From Hafnia psychrotolerans (GTDB lineage Bacteria; Pseudomonadota; Gammaproteobacteria; Enterobacterales; Enterobacteriaceae), in the NCBI RefSeq assembly GCF_014639435.1, contig NZ_BMFZ01000006.1, positions 124,001 through 188,000 of the forward strand: a DNA stretch of 64,000 nucleotides. The letters run 5' to 3'. Shown here piece after piece: positions 8,440 through 16,525 of this stretch; position 1 is the first letter of the stretch; every line of letters begins with the position of its first letter. Position numbers and translations under genes: made by a program. The notes below the pieces were generated by a model. It was not told the origin of the DNA, searched no databases, and worked only from the letters and a program-made list of their open reading frames with translations.

Positions 8440-9150
8440 CTATTGCGCCACGCCGGTCAGTAAATCTACCAGCGCCTGCAGGTAGGCTTCACTGGCATAG
8501 TCGGCGGAAACCGGCGGATATTCTGCGGTAATGCAAGGCAAGTTGATATCCGCACACCAACTGCCAAAGGAACCCGGTGTGGCGTAACCTACGCTGGTCA
8601 CCAGCGGCAGCTCGAATGCCTGCGCCAGCCATGCCCCAAGGGCTGAACTGTGGGGATCTTCGATGCAGGCCAGCGGTTCATGGAAGGTCACTACCCATTT
8701 TGGGGCCAGTTTTTGGATCAAATCACACAGTGCCTGTGTCTCCAACTCAGAACCTGCCCGGTCGCCCGTTGACAGCAGAACGTCCCGTTCATCTGCCGCG
8801 CTATTCCAGCGATAAACCGTTTCGCCACTTTGCCAGTTAGCGCTGGGAAAGTTGCGATTGAGATCAACCCCGTTGGCATTGGCGCGCAACCCTAACTGAC
8901 AACCATCTGGGTTGACTGCCAGCACCACGTGATGCCTGAGCTGAGCCGGTTCGATGCAGCGCAGGGCGCAAGACAGTGCCACCACCGCCGCGGTTTCGTC
9001 TCCGTGGGTACCGGCCAGAATCAGCCCGGTCGTGTGATCCGGTTCGTTTGCCGGAAAGTAGAGCAGCGGCGCACCGAGCAGGGATTTACCATAAGGTGCG
9101 CCGAGATTGCTTAATTGTCCGCGCAAGGAGCGGGGTCGCATGTCAGTCAT
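8440..9150 (-). CDS. mpaA: Murein tripeptide amidase MpaA
   Basis: The 236-residue protein belongs to the M14 carboxypeptidase family and matches E. coli MpaA (242 aa). The zinc ligands are visible as GTHGDE and, further on, TFHEP; the catalytic Glu lies in TAEYPP. It cleaves the gamma-D-Glu to meso-diaminopimelate bond of the murein tripeptide L-Ala-gamma-D-Glu-mDap in the cytoplasm, releasing L-Ala-D-Glu for YcjG. It converges with ycjG (18 bp between the stops) and is divergent from mppA. No signal peptide is seen, as expected. Confidence 0.93.
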   Translation of the reverse strand: MTDMRPRSLRGQLSNLGAPYGKSLLGAPLLYFPANEPDHTTGLILAGTHGDETAAVVALSCALRCIEPAQLRHHVVLAVNPDGCQLGLRANANGVDLNRNFPSANWQSGETVYRWNSAADERDVLLSTGDRAGSELETQALCDLIQKLAPKWVVTFHEPLACIEDPHSSALGAWLAQAFELPLVTSVGYATPGSFGSWCADINLPCITAEYPPVSADYASEAYLQALVDLLTGVAQ

Positions 9151-9295
9151 AAGAGTTCCAGAACAGGATTGGAATGAGGATGGCTTTTTCTACCGCAGTT
9201 TGCCGTCGGAATGTAGTTTTATCGTTCCCCGTAGGGCATTTATCAACTTTTCTTCTTTCTCTCTGTTTTTCTTCACTGCCGTTTTGTGCGCCAAG

Positions 9296-9315
9296 ACAGA
9301 TCTATACAGATCTAT
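9296..9315. repeat. Tandem duplication of a 10-bp unit upstream of mppA
   Basis: ACAGATCTAT occurs twice in immediate succession about 85 bp before the mppA start codon. It may be a simple slippage product or part of the promoter region. Confidence 0.5.
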
Positions 9316-9398
9316 AGCGAATTTTTATAGGGTATCAATTCAATGAATGATACAACACATGAACATCATTAAATCAATCGGTTGTCAGAGGGAAATAC

Positions 9399-11033
9399 AT
9401 GTTTGAGGGAAAACTGCTTCGTCCATTTTCTTACACTGCTTGCGCTGGACTGATCGCGCTCTTTTTGGGTACCGCAACGGCGGCTCAGGTTCCTGCGGGA
9501 ACACAACTTGCCGACAAGCAGGAGATCGTTCGTCATATTAAAGATGAGCCCGCCTCGCTGGATCCGAGCAAAGTGATCGGTTTGCCAGAAGCCCAGGTCG
9601 TGCGCGATCTCTTTGAAGGGCTGGTGAATCAGGATGCCAAGGGTAAAAATGTGCCGGGTGTGGCAGAAAGCTGGCAGACTCAGGACAATCAGACCTTTAT
9701 ATTTACCCTGCGGAAAAATGCCCGTTGGTCAAATGGCGATCCGGTCACAGCCCACGATTTTGTTTACAGCTGGCGCCGTCTGGTGGATCCGAAAGGGTTA
9801 TCGTCCGGCGCATGGTTTGCCGGTCTGGCCGGTATTCAAAATGCTGATGCCATTATTGCCGGCAAAATGCCGGTGGATACGTTGGGCGTGACAGCCATCA
9901 GCGATACTCAGCTTAAAGTACAACTGGTACGCCCGGTACCTTATTTTGTTAGCCTGCTGGCGAATTTCAGTTTGTTCCCTGTACATCAGGCCACGGTAGA
10001 GAAATTCGGTGCAGACTGGACTAAACCCGGTAATTTGGTAGGGAATGGGGCTTATGTGCTTAAACAGCGCGTGGTCAATGAAAAGCTGGTGCTCGAGCCT
10101 AATCCTTACTATTGGGACCATGCGCATACCGTGCTGACTAAAGTCACCTTCGTGCCAATCAACAAAGAGTCGAATGCCACCAAACGTTATCTGGCTGACG
10201 ATATCGACATCACGGAGTCCTTCCCGAAAGATCAGTATCAGAAGCTGCTCAAAGACATTCCGGGTCAGGTCTACACGCCATTCCAGCTTGGGACCTATTA
10301 CTACGCTTTTAACACCCAACGCGCACCGACCAACGATGTGCGTGTGCGGCAGGCGTTGTCTTACAGTATTGACCGCAATATCATCGCTGAAAAAGTGCTG
10401 GGCACCGGCGAGATACCGGCCTATCACTTCACGCCCGATGTCACTAATGGCTTCAAGCCCACTCAAAGTATTCTCCAGCAGTACTCACAGAAAGAGCTGA
10501 ATGCACAGGCGAAAAGTTTGCTGGCGGCGGCAGGTTATGGCCCCCATAAACCGCTTAAATTGACGCTATTGTACAACACGTCAGAAAGCCACCAGAAGAT
10601 TGCCATTGCTGTGGCTTCGATGTGGAAAAAGACGCTGGGTGTTGACGTCAAACTGGTTAATCAAGAGTGGAAAACTTACATTGACAGTCGCAATACCGGT
10701 AATTTCGACGTGATCCGTGCCTCGTGGATTGGGGATTATAACGAAGCCTCAACGTTCCTGTCGTTGCTGACCTCAACCCACAACAGCAACATCAGTAAAT
10801 TTAGCAACGTCAGTTACGACAAAGCTATCAGCGACGCTAGTCGGGAAACCAATGACGTCCGCCGTAACGCAGATTACAACCAGGCTGAGCAGATCATCGC
10901 CGAGCAGGCGCCGATCGCGCCGATTTATCAGTACACCAATGGCCGCCTGATTAAGCCTTGGGTGAAAGGTTATCCGATCACTAACCCGGAAGACGTGGCT
11001 TACAGTCAGGAGATGTATATTCTTAAGCACTGA
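9399..11033 (+). CDS. mppA: Periplasmic murein peptide-binding protein MppA
   Basis: The 544-residue protein is an OppA-like extracytoplasmic solute-binding protein and follows E. coli MppA (537 aa) closely, with shared blocks such as RHIKDEPASLDP, RDLFEGLVNQ and the C-terminal IYQYTNGRLIKPW. A signal peptide ends near GTATAAQ, around residue 28. MppA captures murein tripeptide in the periplasm and delivers it to the oligopeptide permease OppBCDF. Together with mpaA and ycjG it forms a complete uptake and processing route for the tripeptide in 3.6 kb. A strong terminator follows. MppA rather than OppA is favoured by sequence and neighbourhood. Confidence 0.94.
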   Translation: MFEGKLLRPFSYTACAGLIALFLGTATAAQVPAGTQLADKQEIVRHIKDEPASLDPSKVIGLPEAQVVRDLFEGLVNQDAKGKNVPGVAESWQTQDNQTFIFTLRKNARWSNGDPVTAHDFVYSWRRLVDPKGLSSGAWFAGLAGIQNADAIIAGKMPVDTLGVTAISDTQLKVQLVRPVPYFVSLLANFSLFPVHQATVEKFGADWTKPGNLVGNGAYVLKQRVVNEKLVLEPNPYYWDHAHTVLTKVTFVPINKESNATKRYLADDIDITESFPKDQYQKLLKDIPGQVYTPFQLGTYYYAFNTQRAPTNDVRVRQALSYSIDRNIIAEKVLGTGEIPAYHFTPDVTNGFKPTQSILQQYSQKELNAQAKSLLAAAGYGPHKPLKLTLLYNTSESHQKIAIAVASMWKKTLGVDVKLVNQEWKTYIDSRNTGNFDVIRASWIGDYNEASTFLSLLTSTHNSNISKFSNVSYDKAISDASRETNDVRRNADYNQAEQIIAEQAPIAPIYQYTNGRLIKPWVKGYPITNPEDVAYSQEMYILKH

Positions 11034-11054
11034 TTTTCCACATCAGAAAGGCAA

Positions 11055-11087
11055 AGAGCGTCCGAATTAACGGGCGCTCTTTTTTTG
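11055..11087 (+). terminator. Rho-independent terminator after mppA
   Basis: A 10-bp stem (AGAGCGTCCG / CGGGCGCTCT, one T-G pair) with a 6-nt loop is followed by a run of T. It ends mppA just before the converging MFS gene. Confidence 0.9.
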
Positions 11088-11098
11088 CTAACCGCCAC

Positions 11099-12307
11099 TC
11101 AGTGAAGATGACGGCTCATCCTACGGACAATCAGGCTGGCGGCCGAGGCAAGCGTTGCCAGCAACACCACAGCAGACCAGCCGCCTTTTTCAAGCGCGAA
11201 ACTTCCGAGTGCCGCACCGGCCGACATACCGATAAATACCATCGTGAAGAGTAGGGCATTGAGCCTGCCGCGAGCGGCGGGTTCCAGCCCGTAAACCAGT
11301 GTCTGGTGGGCCACCAGAGTGGCCTGGATCCCCAGGTCAAAACCGATGGCGCTGATCACAATTAAGGCTAATTGCCCTTCTGCAGGCAGTAGCGGCAGTA
11401 GGAACATCGCGGCAAACGAGATCATCACCAGGCCTGCGCCTAACTGTGTCACCCGTGCGGGGCCGCTTTTGTCTGACATTGCGCCAGCAAGCGGTGCCGC
11501 CAGCGCGCCCGCTGCACCGGCCAAACCAAACGCGCCCGCGACGGCGCTGCCAAGGTGATAGGTGTCATTCAGCATAATGGCCAGCGTGGACCAGAATGCA
11601 CTGAACGCGAGTGAGAGCAGGCCCTGGGCAACGGCGGCGCGTCTTAGCGTTGGGTAGTGTTGCCACAGGTGATACATCGACAGCAACAGGCTAGAATAAT
11701 TGAGGCGCGACGCTGGCGTAAAGCGCGGCAGTACCCGCCACAGTGCCAGACCAATGACCGCAACACTGGCGGCTGCCAGCTGATACATCACCCTCCAGCC
11801 AAAATACTCGGCGACAAATCCGCTGATCACCCGTGAAAGCAGAATACCTACCAGTAACCCAGTCATCACAGTACCGACGGTTTTTCCGCGCTGTGATGCT
11901 GGTGCCAGTATCGCCGAAGCGGGAACAATATCCTGCGCCATGGTGGCCGCCACGCCGGTGATCAGGCTGGCAATCAGCAGGCCGTTTATTGCCGGTTCAA
12001 GGCTGCAAAGTAGCAACGCGATGGCCAACAAACTGCTTTTTAGCAAAATGATCTTGCGGCGGTCGTACCGGTCACCAAGCGGGACCAGAAACAGAATGCC
12101 TAGCGCGTACCCGGCCTGCGTTAGTGTGGGTATCATGCCGATAGACGCGGGAGTAGCCTGCATCCCTTTGCCCATCAAGTTAAGCATAGGCTGGCTGTAA
12201 TAAATGGACGCGACGCTCAGGCCAGCACCCGCCGCCAATGTAAAGACCATTTTGCCTGACAGTGAAACTTCCGGTTCTGCTGCTGTGGCATTAATACCTT
12301 CTGACAT
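11099..12307 (-). CDS. MFS transporter, drug:H+ antiporter type
   Basis: The 402-residue protein has about 12 hydrophobic segments. The MFS loop 2-3 signature reads GDRYDRRKIILLK, and the N-terminal half begins with a polar tail before FTLAAGAGLSVASIYYSQPML. This pattern is typical of DHA1-type exporters of small organic compounds; the substrate cannot be told. It is divergent from a LysR-type regulator whose start codon lies 100 bp away, the standard arrangement for a regulator-controlled efflux pump. I recognise no specific E. coli gene name with certainty. Confidence 0.85.
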   Translation of the reverse strand: MSEGINATAAEPEVSLSGKMVFTLAAGAGLSVASIYYSQPMLNLMGKGMQATPASIGMIPTLTQAGYALGILFLVPLGDRYDRRKIILLKSSLLAIALLLCSLEPAINGLLIASLITGVAATMAQDIVPASAILAPASQRGKTVGTVMTGLLVGILLSRVISGFVAEYFGWRVMYQLAAASVAVIGLALWRVLPRFTPASRLNYSSLLLSMYHLWQHYPTLRRAAVAQGLLSLAFSAFWSTLAIMLNDTYHLGSAVAGAFGLAGAAGALAAPLAGAMSDKSGPARVTQLGAGLVMISFAAMFLLPLLPAEGQLALIVISAIGFDLGIQATLVAHQTLVYGLEPAARGRLNALLFTMVFIGMSAGAALGSFALEKGGWSAVVLLATLASAASLIVRRMSRHLH

Positions 12308-12395
12308 GATGTTATTCCTGATAAGTGAGATGACCTGAGTGTCATTCTTCCCCTGAATGGTTATGAGTGGTAGCCAGCCATAAGGTAAAACTGTT

Positions 12396-12410
12396 ATACG
12401 TATGTCGTAT
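12396..12410. promoter_or_regulatory. Candidate LysR-type operator overlapping the regulator's start codon
   Basis: ATACG-TATGT-CGTAT is an inverted repeat with 5-bp arms in the divergent gap between the MFS gene and the LysR gene. Its last two bases are the A and T of the regulator's first in-frame ATG. It has the length of a T-N11-A LysR box and would be well placed for control of both genes. Confidence 0.4.
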
Positions 12411-13341
12411 GAACAAATTAAATTCCAGCGGAATTGACCGCATAGACCTGATGCAAACGCTGGTGCGCATCGTTGAAAGTGGCAGCCTGTCAGCCGCCGC
12501 CGCCCAGCTGAATACCAGCCAGCCGACCATCAGCCGCCGGTTGCAATCACTCGAGCGTTTGTTGGGGGTGAAACTGATCTTGCGCACCACCCATGCGATG
12601 AAACTCACCGATGACGGTGAACGCTGTTACCAGCAGGCAAAATTGCTGCTTGAGCGGTGGGCCGCACTGGAAGATGAACTGCGCGGAGCGGGGGACGAAC
12701 CGGTTGGCACGTTGCGTGTGCGTGCACCGCACGCCTTCGGGCAGGATCAAATGATTGAACCCTTGACCCGTTATTTACAACGCTACCCCGATGTGACAAT
12801 TGATTGGATGCTCAACGACCGCACGCCGGATTTTATCTCTGAAGATATCGACTGTGCTATTCAAGTCGGTAACGTGACCGACCCATCAATGGTCGCGCTT
12901 TTGCTGGCTGAAGTGCCGCGAATCGTGGTAGCGCCACCTGAGTTGCTAAGAAAGCATCCGGTGGCGCAGGTCAGCGAACTGGGGCAACTTCCCTGGGTGT
13001 CACTCAGTACTTTTTATCGCAACGAGGTCACGCTACGGCATGATATCGATGGGCGGACAGAGAGCTGCATGATCGCCCCACGGCTGGCAACAGACAGTCT
13101 GTATGCCGTGCGTAAGGCTGCGCTCGCGGGGTTGGGTGCGGCAATCGTCTCCTCCTGGGTCGTCACAACCGATATTGCCGAAGGGCGATTACAGCAGATA
13201 TTACCCGGCTGGAGCGCGTTACCATTGCCGGTTTATCTGGTTTATCCCTATTCGACTTACTATCCTGCCCGGTTGCGAAAATTCTTCGACATGATGCGCA
13301 GCGTGATGTCGCAGTTGGCCGAAATGCAAGCGCCAACCTAA
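12409..13341 (+). CDS. LysR-family transcriptional regulator divergent from the MFS gene
   Basis: From the first in-frame ATG the product has 310 residues. The N-terminal winged helix-turn-helix reads LVRIVESGSLSAAAAQLNTSQPTISRRLQSLE, shown here as the block from about residue 17, and the rest is a periplasmic-binding-like effector domain. The AAAAQLNTSQPTISRRL helix pair is typical of the LysR/AaeR group. A GTG start at 12367 is possible but would add 14 residues not typical of the family. No clear Shine-Dalgarno is seen before 12409; another ATG lies at 12451. It probably controls the divergent MFS exporter. The effector is unknown. Confidence 0.88.
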   Translation: MNKLNSSGIDRIDLMQTLVRIVESGSLSAAAAQLNTSQPTISRRLQSLERLLGVKLILRTTHAMKLTDDGERCYQQAKLLLERWAALEDELRGAGDEPVGTLRVRAPHAFGQDQMIEPLTRYLQRYPDVTIDWMLNDRTPDFISEDIDCAIQVGNVTDPSMVALLLAEVPRIVVAPPELLRKHPVAQVSELGQLPWVSLSTFYRNEVTLRHDIDGRTESCMIAPRLATDSLYAVRKAALAGLGAAIVSSWVVTTDIAEGRLQQILPGWSALPLPVYLVYPYSTYYPARLRKFFDMMRSVMSQLAEMQAPT

Positions 13342-13407
13342 CATTCCGCAGGTTCGCGTTAAACGCTAAACTGGGGAGAGATAACGAATAAAACAGAGAG
13401 GATGGTT

Positions 13408-14391
13408 GTGGACGTCATTAAGGGCAAAGAACTTCAGATTTCTGATGCAGTGTACGCCTACCAGTTAGATGGCAAAGGTGGCGTAAATGAAATTAATACC
13501 CAATGTGTCGCCAGCGTTGAAAAGCCGTGCTGGCTGCATCTGGACTATACGCTGCCCGCCAGCGAACAGTGGATCAATACGACGTCACTTCTGCCTGACA
13601 ACGTGCGTGAAGCATTGGCCGGTGAGAGTGTCCGACCTAAAGTCCTGCGCATGGGTGAAGGCACGCTCATTACGCTACGCAGTATCAATCTCAATGCGGA
13701 TTCGCGCCCGGACCAGTTGGTCACTATCCGCGTTTACCTCACGGGGAAAATGATCGTCTCCACGCGGCATCGCAAAGTATTTTCGATGGATGAAATGATC
13801 TCTGACATGCAGCACGGCACCGGCCCAACCGATACCGGGAGTTGGTTGGTTGAGATGTGTGATGCGCTGACCGATCACACCAGTGACTTTATCGAAGATA
13901 TGCATGACAAAATCATTGATATCGAAGATGACCTGATGGAGCAACAGGTGCCGGAACGTGGCCAGATGGCGTTGCTGCGTAAGCAACTGATCGTTCTGCG
14001 TCGTTATATGTCGCCGCAGCGAGATGTGTTCTCGCGTCTTGCCAGCGAACGCTTGCCGTGGATGAACGATGATGAGCGCCGTCGTATGCAGGAGATTGCT
14101 GACCGACTGGGACGGGGTCTGGATGATCTGGATGCCAACATTGCGCGTACGGGGGTGTTGGCGGATGAGATCGGCTCGCTGATGGCTGACGCGCTCAATC
14201 GACGGACTTATACCATGTCGATGCTGGCGATGTTGTTTCTGCCCACCACTTTCCTGACCGGCCTATTTGGGGTCAACCTCGGCGGTATTCCGGGCAACAC
14301 ATCACCTTATGGATTTTCCATTTTCTGCCTGTCATTACTGATTTTGGTTGGTGGTGTCGCCTGGTGGCTGAAGAAAAGTAAGTGGTTATAG
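13408..14391 (+). CDS. zntB: Zinc transport protein ZntB
   Basis: The start is taken as GTG at 13408 because GAGAGG lies 6 nt upstream and the resulting length, 327 residues, equals E. coli ZntB; the ATG at 13402 would leave only 0-1 nt spacing. It is a CorA-family member: a large acidic cytoplasmic domain and two C-terminal membrane helices, with the pore-end motif GLFGVNLGG between them and a terminal KSKWL. It forms a pentamer in the inner membrane and moves Zn2+ (described first as efflux, later as proton-coupled uptake). In E. coli the fnrS RNA gene is its neighbour, as here. Confidence 0.95.
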   Translation: MDVIKGKELQISDAVYAYQLDGKGGVNEINTQCVASVEKPCWLHLDYTLPASEQWINTTSLLPDNVREALAGESVRPKVLRMGEGTLITLRSINLNADSRPDQLVTIRVYLTGKMIVSTRHRKVFSMDEMISDMQHGTGPTDTGSWLVEMCDALTDHTSDFIEDMHDKIIDIEDDLMEQQVPERGQMALLRKQLIVLRRYMSPQRDVFSRLASERLPWMNDDERRRMQEIADRLGRGLDDLDANIARTGVLADEIGSLMADALNRRTYTMSMLAMLFLPTTFLTGLFGVNLGGIPGNTSPYGFSIFCLSLLILVGGVAWWLKKSKWL

Positions 14392-14415
14392 TGGGAAGGT
14401 GGGACGAAAAGAGGC

Positions 14416-14538
14416 AAAAAAAAGCCGGTCAGAAGACCGGCGTCATTTGAATTAAAGTATCTAACAGATTAATTCTAAAAATTGTAAATAAGACAATATG
14501 GAGCACAACGCCCATCGCTTGACGTTGCATTCACCTGC
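14416..14538 (-). ncRNA. fnrS: Small regulatory RNA FnrS
   Basis: On the minus strand, a transcript beginning GCAGGTGAATGCAACGTCAA at 14538 continues with GCGATGGGCGTTG and CTCCATATTGTCTTA. These are, from memory, the conserved seed-bearing parts of E. coli FnrS (122 nt; here 123 nt). The middle is AT-rich and divergent. The 3' end is a terminator with a perfect 7-bp stem (GCCGGTC / GACCGGC, 4-nt loop) and eight T (14441 down to 14416). It lies beside zntB as in E. coli. FnrS is an Hfq-dependent RNA made under anaerobiosis by FNR that represses aerobic-metabolism messages. An FNR box lies about 42 bp upstream of the predicted 5' end. Confidence 0.93.
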
Positions 14539-14573
14539 GGGATAGATATTGGACCTGTTGCGCGGCGAATATG

Positions 14574-14587
14574 TTGATTTCGCGCAA
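14574..14587 (-). promoter_or_regulatory. FNR box of the fnrS promoter
   Basis: On the minus strand the site reads TTGCG-CGAA-ATCAA, matching TTGAT-N4-ATCAA at eight of ten positions. Its centre lies 42 bp from the predicted FnrS 5' end at 14538, the -41.5 position of class II FNR activation. Confidence 0.7.
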
Positions 14588-14675
14588 TCTTTTTGGGATT
14601 TTGTTACCCGATGGCGCTTTGCTCAGCATTTCCTGAGATGCACCTGCGATGATTTTGATTGGACTGGGAGATTTT

Positions 14676-15359
14676 ATGTTGCCGTTTGAACGTATTCATC
14701 AGGCCTATAATGATGTGACACAAACAACATTGGCGCGGTGGGAGCGGTCTGATGGATGCGGCTCTGTGCGTGACGAGCCTTTTTATCATCCGACTAAGTT
14801 GGCGTTCTCCAGTGGTAACCGGGCCGAACTGCGTCCTGACGTTCTGCGGTTGCTCAGTGCGATGCAAGAGGTAACACAAGATGATCCGTTAGCGGATCTC
14901 AATACGGCAAGTGGCGTGCATTTTAGCTTTTTCCCTATAACCAATGCGCTTTATACCCGATTGGAACAGTCTGAGGAACGCGAAGCATTCACCGCTATTT
15001 TTAGCCGCTGCTGCGCTGGTCACATCATGCACATCAGCCAATTACGGTTGGTGGCGCTACCTAATCAAATCTTACTGGCGGGTATCCCCGATGCGCGCAG
15101 CCTGGACGTTCGAAAGCTTTTCGCTGAGGCGCTGCTGGACTCAAAATGGCAAGACAAGGTCAGGGCGCGTTATCCCTCCGGCGATATTCCCCAGCTTTTC
15201 TGGCACAGCACGTTATTGCGCTACAACGCAGAGTGCGTTTCACCCAAACTGCAGGCCCTGTTTCTGCACTTTCAGAACCATGATTTCGGGGCGATATCAT
15301 TGCCGGTCAGGTTGGTTATGTGCAATTACAACTGGCAGCAAGTGGAATTTCTGGTTTGA
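14676..15359 (+). CDS. Candidate 2H phosphoesterase (LigT-like) protein, unnamed
   Basis: The ATG at 14676 is preferred because GGGAG lies 5 nt upstream; an earlier ATG at 14649 lacks this. The 227-residue product has two motifs of the 2H (HxS/Tx) type: HFSF at residues 82-85 and HSTL at 177-180, 95 residues apart. Between and after them lie beta-strand-like stretches, and it ends with VRLVMCNYNWQQVEFLV, the layout of the RNA ligase/cyclic phosphodiesterase fold. Known 2H enzymes act on 2',3'-cyclic or 2',5'-linked RNA ends; the substrate here is unknown. It stands where E. coli has dbpA, between fnrS and ttcA. Function is inferred from motifs only. Confidence 0.6.
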   Translation: MLPFERIHQAYNDVTQTTLARWERSDGCGSVRDEPFYHPTKLAFSSGNRAELRPDVLRLLSAMQEVTQDDPLADLNTASGVHFSFFPITNALYTRLEQSEEREAFTAIFSRCCAGHIMHISQLRLVALPNQILLAGIPDARSLDVRKLFAEALLDSKWQDKVRARYPSGDIPQLFWHSTLLRYNAECVSPKLQALFLHFQNHDFGAISLPVRLVMCNYNWQQVEFLV

Positions 15360-15368
15360 ACCGCGGAT

Positions 15369-15402
15369 AAAAAAAGCCCGCTTCAATATGAAGCGGGCGA
15401 GT
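15369..15402. terminator. Bidirectional terminator between the 2H gene and ttcA
   Basis: A perfect 9-bp stem (GCCCGCTTC / GAAGCGGGC) with a 5-nt loop has seven A on its left side, giving a strong T-tract for the minus strand (ttcA), and a weaker GAGTTTT on the plus side. Confidence 0.85.
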
Positions 15403-15433
15403 TTTGGAGTACTGCTTTTATTATTGCTTTGAG

Positions 15434-16360
15434 TTATTTAATTTCAAACACGTCTAAACGTTCAATCGCTGCGACGTTTTCATCATCTTGTGGCTGCCAG
15501 CCCATAGGCTGCATCGGAATCTCTTCGCGGTCAAACGCAATATCGCCACCGTTTACCACTTCACTGCCATGCTGAATACCTTTGAAATCAAACAGGCTGG
15601 CGTCATTAAGATGTGATGGCACCACATTCTGCATGGCGGTAAACATGGTTTCGATTCGTCCCGGGTATTTTTTGTCCCAGTCATTGAGCATCTCACCAAT
15701 CACCTGACGTTGCAGGTTCGGCTGTGAACCGCAAAGGTTACACGGAATGATAGGGTACTTACGCTCAATGGCAAAGCGTTCAATATCTTTCTCGCGGCAG
15801 TAAGCCAGCGGGCGGATCACAATATGCTTGCCATCGTCACTCATCAGTTTCGGTGGCATGCCTTTCAGTTTGCCACCGTAGAACATATTGAGGAACAAGG
15901 TTTGTAAAATATCATCGCGGTGATGACCCAGTGCGATTTTAGTACATCCCAATTCAGTGGCTGTACGGTACAAAATTCCACGACGCAGGCGTGAACAGAG
16001 TGAACAAGTCGTTTTGCCTTCCGGGATCTTCTCTTTCACAATCGCGTAAGTATCTTCGGTCACAATCTTATATTCCACGCCCAGCTGTTCTAAATAGGCA
16101 GGCAGAATATGCGCCGGGAAACCCGGCTGTTTCTGGTCAAGATTAACGGCAATCAGTTCAAAGTTTACTGGTGCACTATGTTGAAGATTAAGCAGAATCT
16201 CCAACATAGTGTAGCTGTCTTTGCCGCCGGACAGGCAGACCATAATACGATCGCCTTCTTCAATCATGCCGAAGTCTGCAATGGCTTTACCCACGTCACG
16301 ACGCAGGCGCTTTTGCAGTTTATCAAGATTGTATTTTTGTTTTGGAATTGGAGTTGTCAC
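15434..16360 (-). CDS. ttcA: tRNA 2-thiocytidine synthetase TtcA
   Basis: The 308-residue protein is the iron-sulfur enzyme that makes 2-thiocytidine at position 32 of tRNAs (E. coli 311 aa). The ATP-binding PP-loop is SGGKDS, and the cysteines that bind the [4Fe-4S] cluster are visible in [10 protein letters not shown] and in the later IPCNLCGSQ. It acts in the cytoplasm on tRNAs carrying C32. It is monocistronic and shares a terminator with the convergent 2H-type gene. No oddities are seen. Confidence 0.96.
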   Translation of the reverse strand: MTTPIPKQKYNLDKLQKRLRRDVGKAIADFGMIEEGDRIMVCLSGGKDSYTMLEILLNLQHSAPVNFELIAVNLDQKQPGFPAHILPAYLEQLGVEYKIVTEDTYAIVKEKIPEGKTTCSLCSRLRRGILYRTATELGCTKIALGHHRDDILQTLFLNMFYGGKLKGMPPKLMSDDGKHIVIRPLAYCREKDIERFAIERKYPIIPCNLCGSQPNLQRQVIGEMLNDWDKKYPGRIETMFTAMQNVVPSHLNDASLFDFKGIQHGSEVVNGGDIAFDREEIPMQPMGWQPQDDENVAAIERLDVFEIK

Positions 16361-16525
16361 AAAGTTCTCTTTCGCATTAGCAATGGCGGCCCAAGCCGCC
16401 TGACTCTATGCGCAGTAGGGTACGGATTTTGCCACCGAAAGTCAGTCACATTTTGTGTAAATAAGGGGTTTTTATGCGACTAAGCAGTCCTTCCCACGGA
16501 TATTCACAGGAAGGAAAGACTCAGA

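Noticed and set aside
9107-9346. 79-residue plus-strand ORF over the mpaA start and the mppA promoter
   Set aside because: It is mostly antisense to mpaA, then low-complexity promoter DNA; no recognisable product.
14416-14441. Reading the hairpin after zntB as the zntB terminator
   Set aside because: The strong T-tract is on the minus strand and belongs to fnrS; on the plus strand only GTCATTTG follows.
14604-14879. 91-residue minus-strand ORF opposite the 2H-type gene
   Set aside because: It lies antisense to a better-supported gene with its own ribosome-binding site and motifs, and contains no recognisable domain.
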